Assembly (NCBI GenBank): GCA_964591885.1
Contig: CAZQCJ010000051.1
Span: 1-8,072 of the forward strand
DNA from: CAZQCJ01 sp964591885
Lineage (GTDB): Bacteria; Patescibacteriota; Microgenomatia; PFEM01; JAPLYW01
DNA: 8,072 nt
Direction of reading: 5' to 3'
Below are positions 6,433 to 8,072 of the stretch, piece after piece (position 1 is the stretch's first letter; every line of letters begins with the position of its first letter). The notes below the pieces were generated by a model. The model was not told where the DNA came from. It saw only the letters and a list, made by a program, of their open reading frames with translations, and did not search any database. Position numbers and translations under genes: made by a program.

Positions 6433-8072
6433 TTAAATATTAAAACCTCTCTCTAAAATTTCAAAGGCTGGTTGGCCATCCAAGAAATAAATCGTGGTTA
6501 ATTTTTCCCAACCCTCCGGATAATTATCAGGGCTGGTAATTAAAAGACTTTTATCTGAATCCTCTCCAACAATTGTTTTTTCCTTTACCTCTTCGTCATT
6601 AATAAAGACAAATTTGTCAAAACTGTCAACCCAGTACCAGTCCGCCAGAAAATAGCGCTTAAGATGAGGGTCATTTTGATATTTAGCTGGCTCCCATTTT
6701 AAATAAAAAAGCAAAAATTCATGCGGCTCACCATATTTTTTAGTCAGATAAACCTTTTGATAATCAGCCCCATTATCTTTGATAAATTCCGCTGCTTGTT
6801 TATAGCCATATTGCCAGGTCCAAGAATAAGTTTCGCGGTAAAAACTAAAATAGCTCTTCCAAAAATTAAAAAAGGAAATAATATAAAGCACTCCAAATGA
6901 TAAAATCAAGATTCCTTGCCAAGCTTCCCGCTTTTTCAGCCAAATCCAGATTTGATTAAAACCCAAAGCCACTATGACTAAAGGTATTGGCAAAACCAAA
7001 ATCGTTCTTAAGACATGCGGATTCTCCTGAGTGGCGGCTGAAGGAACAATGGCCAAAAGCCACCAAAAGAAAATTAATTTTGCTTCTTTGAGCTTCCGTT
7101 TTTTAAAAAGCCAGTAAAGACCGAGAAGAATCAAGGGGGCCTGAACAGGAAAAATTATCCCTTTCCCCGGAATATTATACTGGTAGTTTGATCCCCCTTT
7201 AAGAAAAAGATACTTCGGGGAAAAATTGGAAAAATAGTTTTTAGTAAAAGCAATCGTAAAATAAGTTGCCTTATTGTGAATCAGTCTTGGCAATGGCTGG
7301 GGCAGATTTGACGAGCCCCGAGCCATATTAATCCGATTAATCGCCCCTTGGTCAAGAATTTTCACCCAACGAAAACGGGCCCAGCCTTCCGGAGAAGCAA
7401 AAGAAACAACTAAGGGGGCAAAAAACAAAACAAGAATTACTAGAGAGAGAAAAGCTTCTTTTTTTCTCTGTTTTAAGCCTTGAAGAATTTTCTCTTTGTT
7501 AAGCCAAAAAAGAACAATTAAAATCAAAGGGACAAAAACCCGAGCGCTATTGTAGGTATGAACCGACAAGCCCAAAAAGAAAACGCTTAAAGCCAAGAAC
7601 CACCTTCTGCTTAAGCCAACCAAGAAAAGATAAAGACCGGCAATAACTAAAAAACTAGCTAAATTAGCTTCAAAAGCCGGCCGGGAGAGAAAAAGATGCC
7701 AAGGAGAAACCGCTAAAAAGAAAGCTGATAAAAAAGCAACCAAATCATTTCTAAAAAGTTTTTTAACCAAAAGATAAGTAAACAAAACCGCCAGAACACC
7801 AACTAAAGCTGAGGGAAAACGAACGGCAAAATCATTTAAGCCAAAAAGACCAACGCTCCCCGCGGTCAAATAAATATAAACCGGCAACTTATAGTCGCCG
7901 TAAGCCCGAAAAATATGAGGGAAACTTTCTCCCCATTCGTCTCGGCCGGTTTCTAAAATTGAATAGGCATTGTAACCATGGCTGACTTCATCCCAATTAA
8001 GGGCCGGCGGACCTTCTGTTAATCTATAAAAGCGCAGGAAAACAGATAATAAGAGAATTAAGCTTAAAATGA
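6433..8072 (-). CDS. GT39-family (PMT/ArnT-like) membrane glycosyltransferase, copy A, 5'-partial
   Basis: The reading frame stays open to the window edge from 8070, giving 545 visible residues, so the true start lies upstream. By alignment with copy B only about 13 N-terminal residues are missing. Visible residues 26-28 are WDE, followed by GYNAYSILETGRDE and GDYKLP (58-63). In GT39/ArnT-type GT-C enzymes the first external loop carries the acidic catalytic residue, and the DYK.P segment resembles the family's (E/D)KPP motif. RFPSAL (84-89) and SPWHLFLSR (122-130) are typical of the family. About a dozen hydrophobic helices follow, then a soluble tail (about 417-545) starting WTWQYGYK. The expected role is sugar transfer from a polyprenyl-phosphate donor to a surface acceptor outside the cytoplasmic membrane; donor and acceptor cannot be read from sequence. 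A TTG at 7887 is not the start, because conserved motifs lie upstream of it. The gene ends 2 bases before copy B. Confidence 0.93.
   Translation of the reverse strand, partial: ILSLILLLSVFLRFYRLTEGPPALNWDEVSHGYNAYSILETGRDEWGESFPHIFRAYGDYKLPVYIYLTAGSVGLFGLNDFAVRFPSALVGVLAVLFTYLLVKKLFRNDLVAFLSAFFLAVSPWHLFLSRPAFEANLASFLVIAGLYLFLVGLSRRWFLALSVFFLGLSVHTYNSARVFVPLILIVLFWLNKEKILQGLKQRKKEAFLSLVILVLFFAPLVVSFASPEGWARFRWVKILDQGAINRINMARGSSNLPQPLPRLIHNKATYFTIAFTKNYFSNFSPKYLFLKGGSNYQYNIPGKGIIFPVQAPLILLGLYWLFKKRKLKEAKLIFFWWLLAIVPSAATQENPHVLRTILVLPIPLVIVALGFNQIWIWLKKREAWQGILILSFGVLYIISFFNFWKSYFSFYRETYSWTWQYGYKQAAEFIKDNGADYQKVYLTKKYGEPHEFLLFYLKWEPAKYQNDPHLKRYFLADWYWVDSFDKFVFINDEEVKEKTIVGEDSDKSLLITSPDNYPEGWEKLTTIYFLDGQPAFEILERGFNI

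Noticed and set aside
7885..7887. TTG at 7887 as the start of GT39 copy A
   Set aside because: The frame is open to the window edge and encodes conserved WDE, GYNAYS and GDYK motifs upstream of this codon, so the TTG is an internal Leu.
1..8072. Strong A-richness of the plus strand across the whole window
   Set aside because: Explained by the minus-strand coding of hydrophobic proteins (T at codon position two for Phe, Leu, Ile, Val) in an A+T-rich genome; not a replication or transfer signal.
1..8072. Search for tRNA, rRNA, CRISPR array, insertion sequence or riboswitch
   Set aside because: Nothing recognisable was seen; all but the 1-12 tail and gaps of at most 30 bases is occupied by coding sequence.

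Overview
This window looks like part of a cell-surface glycan gene cluster from an uncultivated bacterium, most plausibly a Candidate Phyla Radiation (Patescibacteria, Microgenomates/Parcubacteria-like) genome. The basis for that is the A+T-rich sequence, short or overlapping gene junctions, weak Shine-Dalgarno signals, and the style of the glycosyltransferases: GT39-type membrane enzymes with an N-terminal (W/A)DE...GYNAYS..TG.DE.G signature and a soluble C-terminal tail. The lineage is an inference; there is no marker gene here. TGA works as a stop (genes ending at 4772 and 2252), which argues against the recoded Gracilibacteria/Absconditabacteria code.

All six genes lie on the minus strand, so the cluster is read from 8072 towards 1. 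In order of transcription they are: (A) a GT39-family membrane glycosyltransferase, 8072-6433, cut at its 5' end by the window edge; (B) a second GT39 paralogue, 6430-4772; (C) a third GT39 paralogue, 4775-3063; (D) a GT2 glycosyltransferase of the WaaE/KdtX-like type, 3058-2252; (E) a GT4 glycosyltransferase, 2221-1163; (F) a PIG-V/Gpi18-like multi-spanning mannosyltransferase-type protein, 1188-13. The junctions are a 2-base gap, a 4-base ATGA overlap, a 4-base gap, a 30-base gap and a 26-base overlap. This is what a single polycistronic, translationally coupled unit looks like. No promoter or terminator is visible, and both ends of the operon probably lie outside the window. No stretch longer than 30 bases lacks a gene.

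A working model, inferred from families only: D and E add sugars from nucleotide donors to a lipid-linked or other acceptor at the cytoplasmic face. A, B, C and F are GT-C-fold enzymes that take sugars from polyprenyl-phosphate donors and act at the outer face of the membrane, on a glycan, lipid or surface protein. No flippase, polymerase, ligase, polyprenyl-phosphate-sugar synthase, RNA gene, mobile element or CRISPR array is present. The most notable features are the tandem triplication of GT39 genes, with a shared C-terminal module and divergence at one loop in the middle copy, and a 9-bp in-frame tandem repeat in the GT4 gene.
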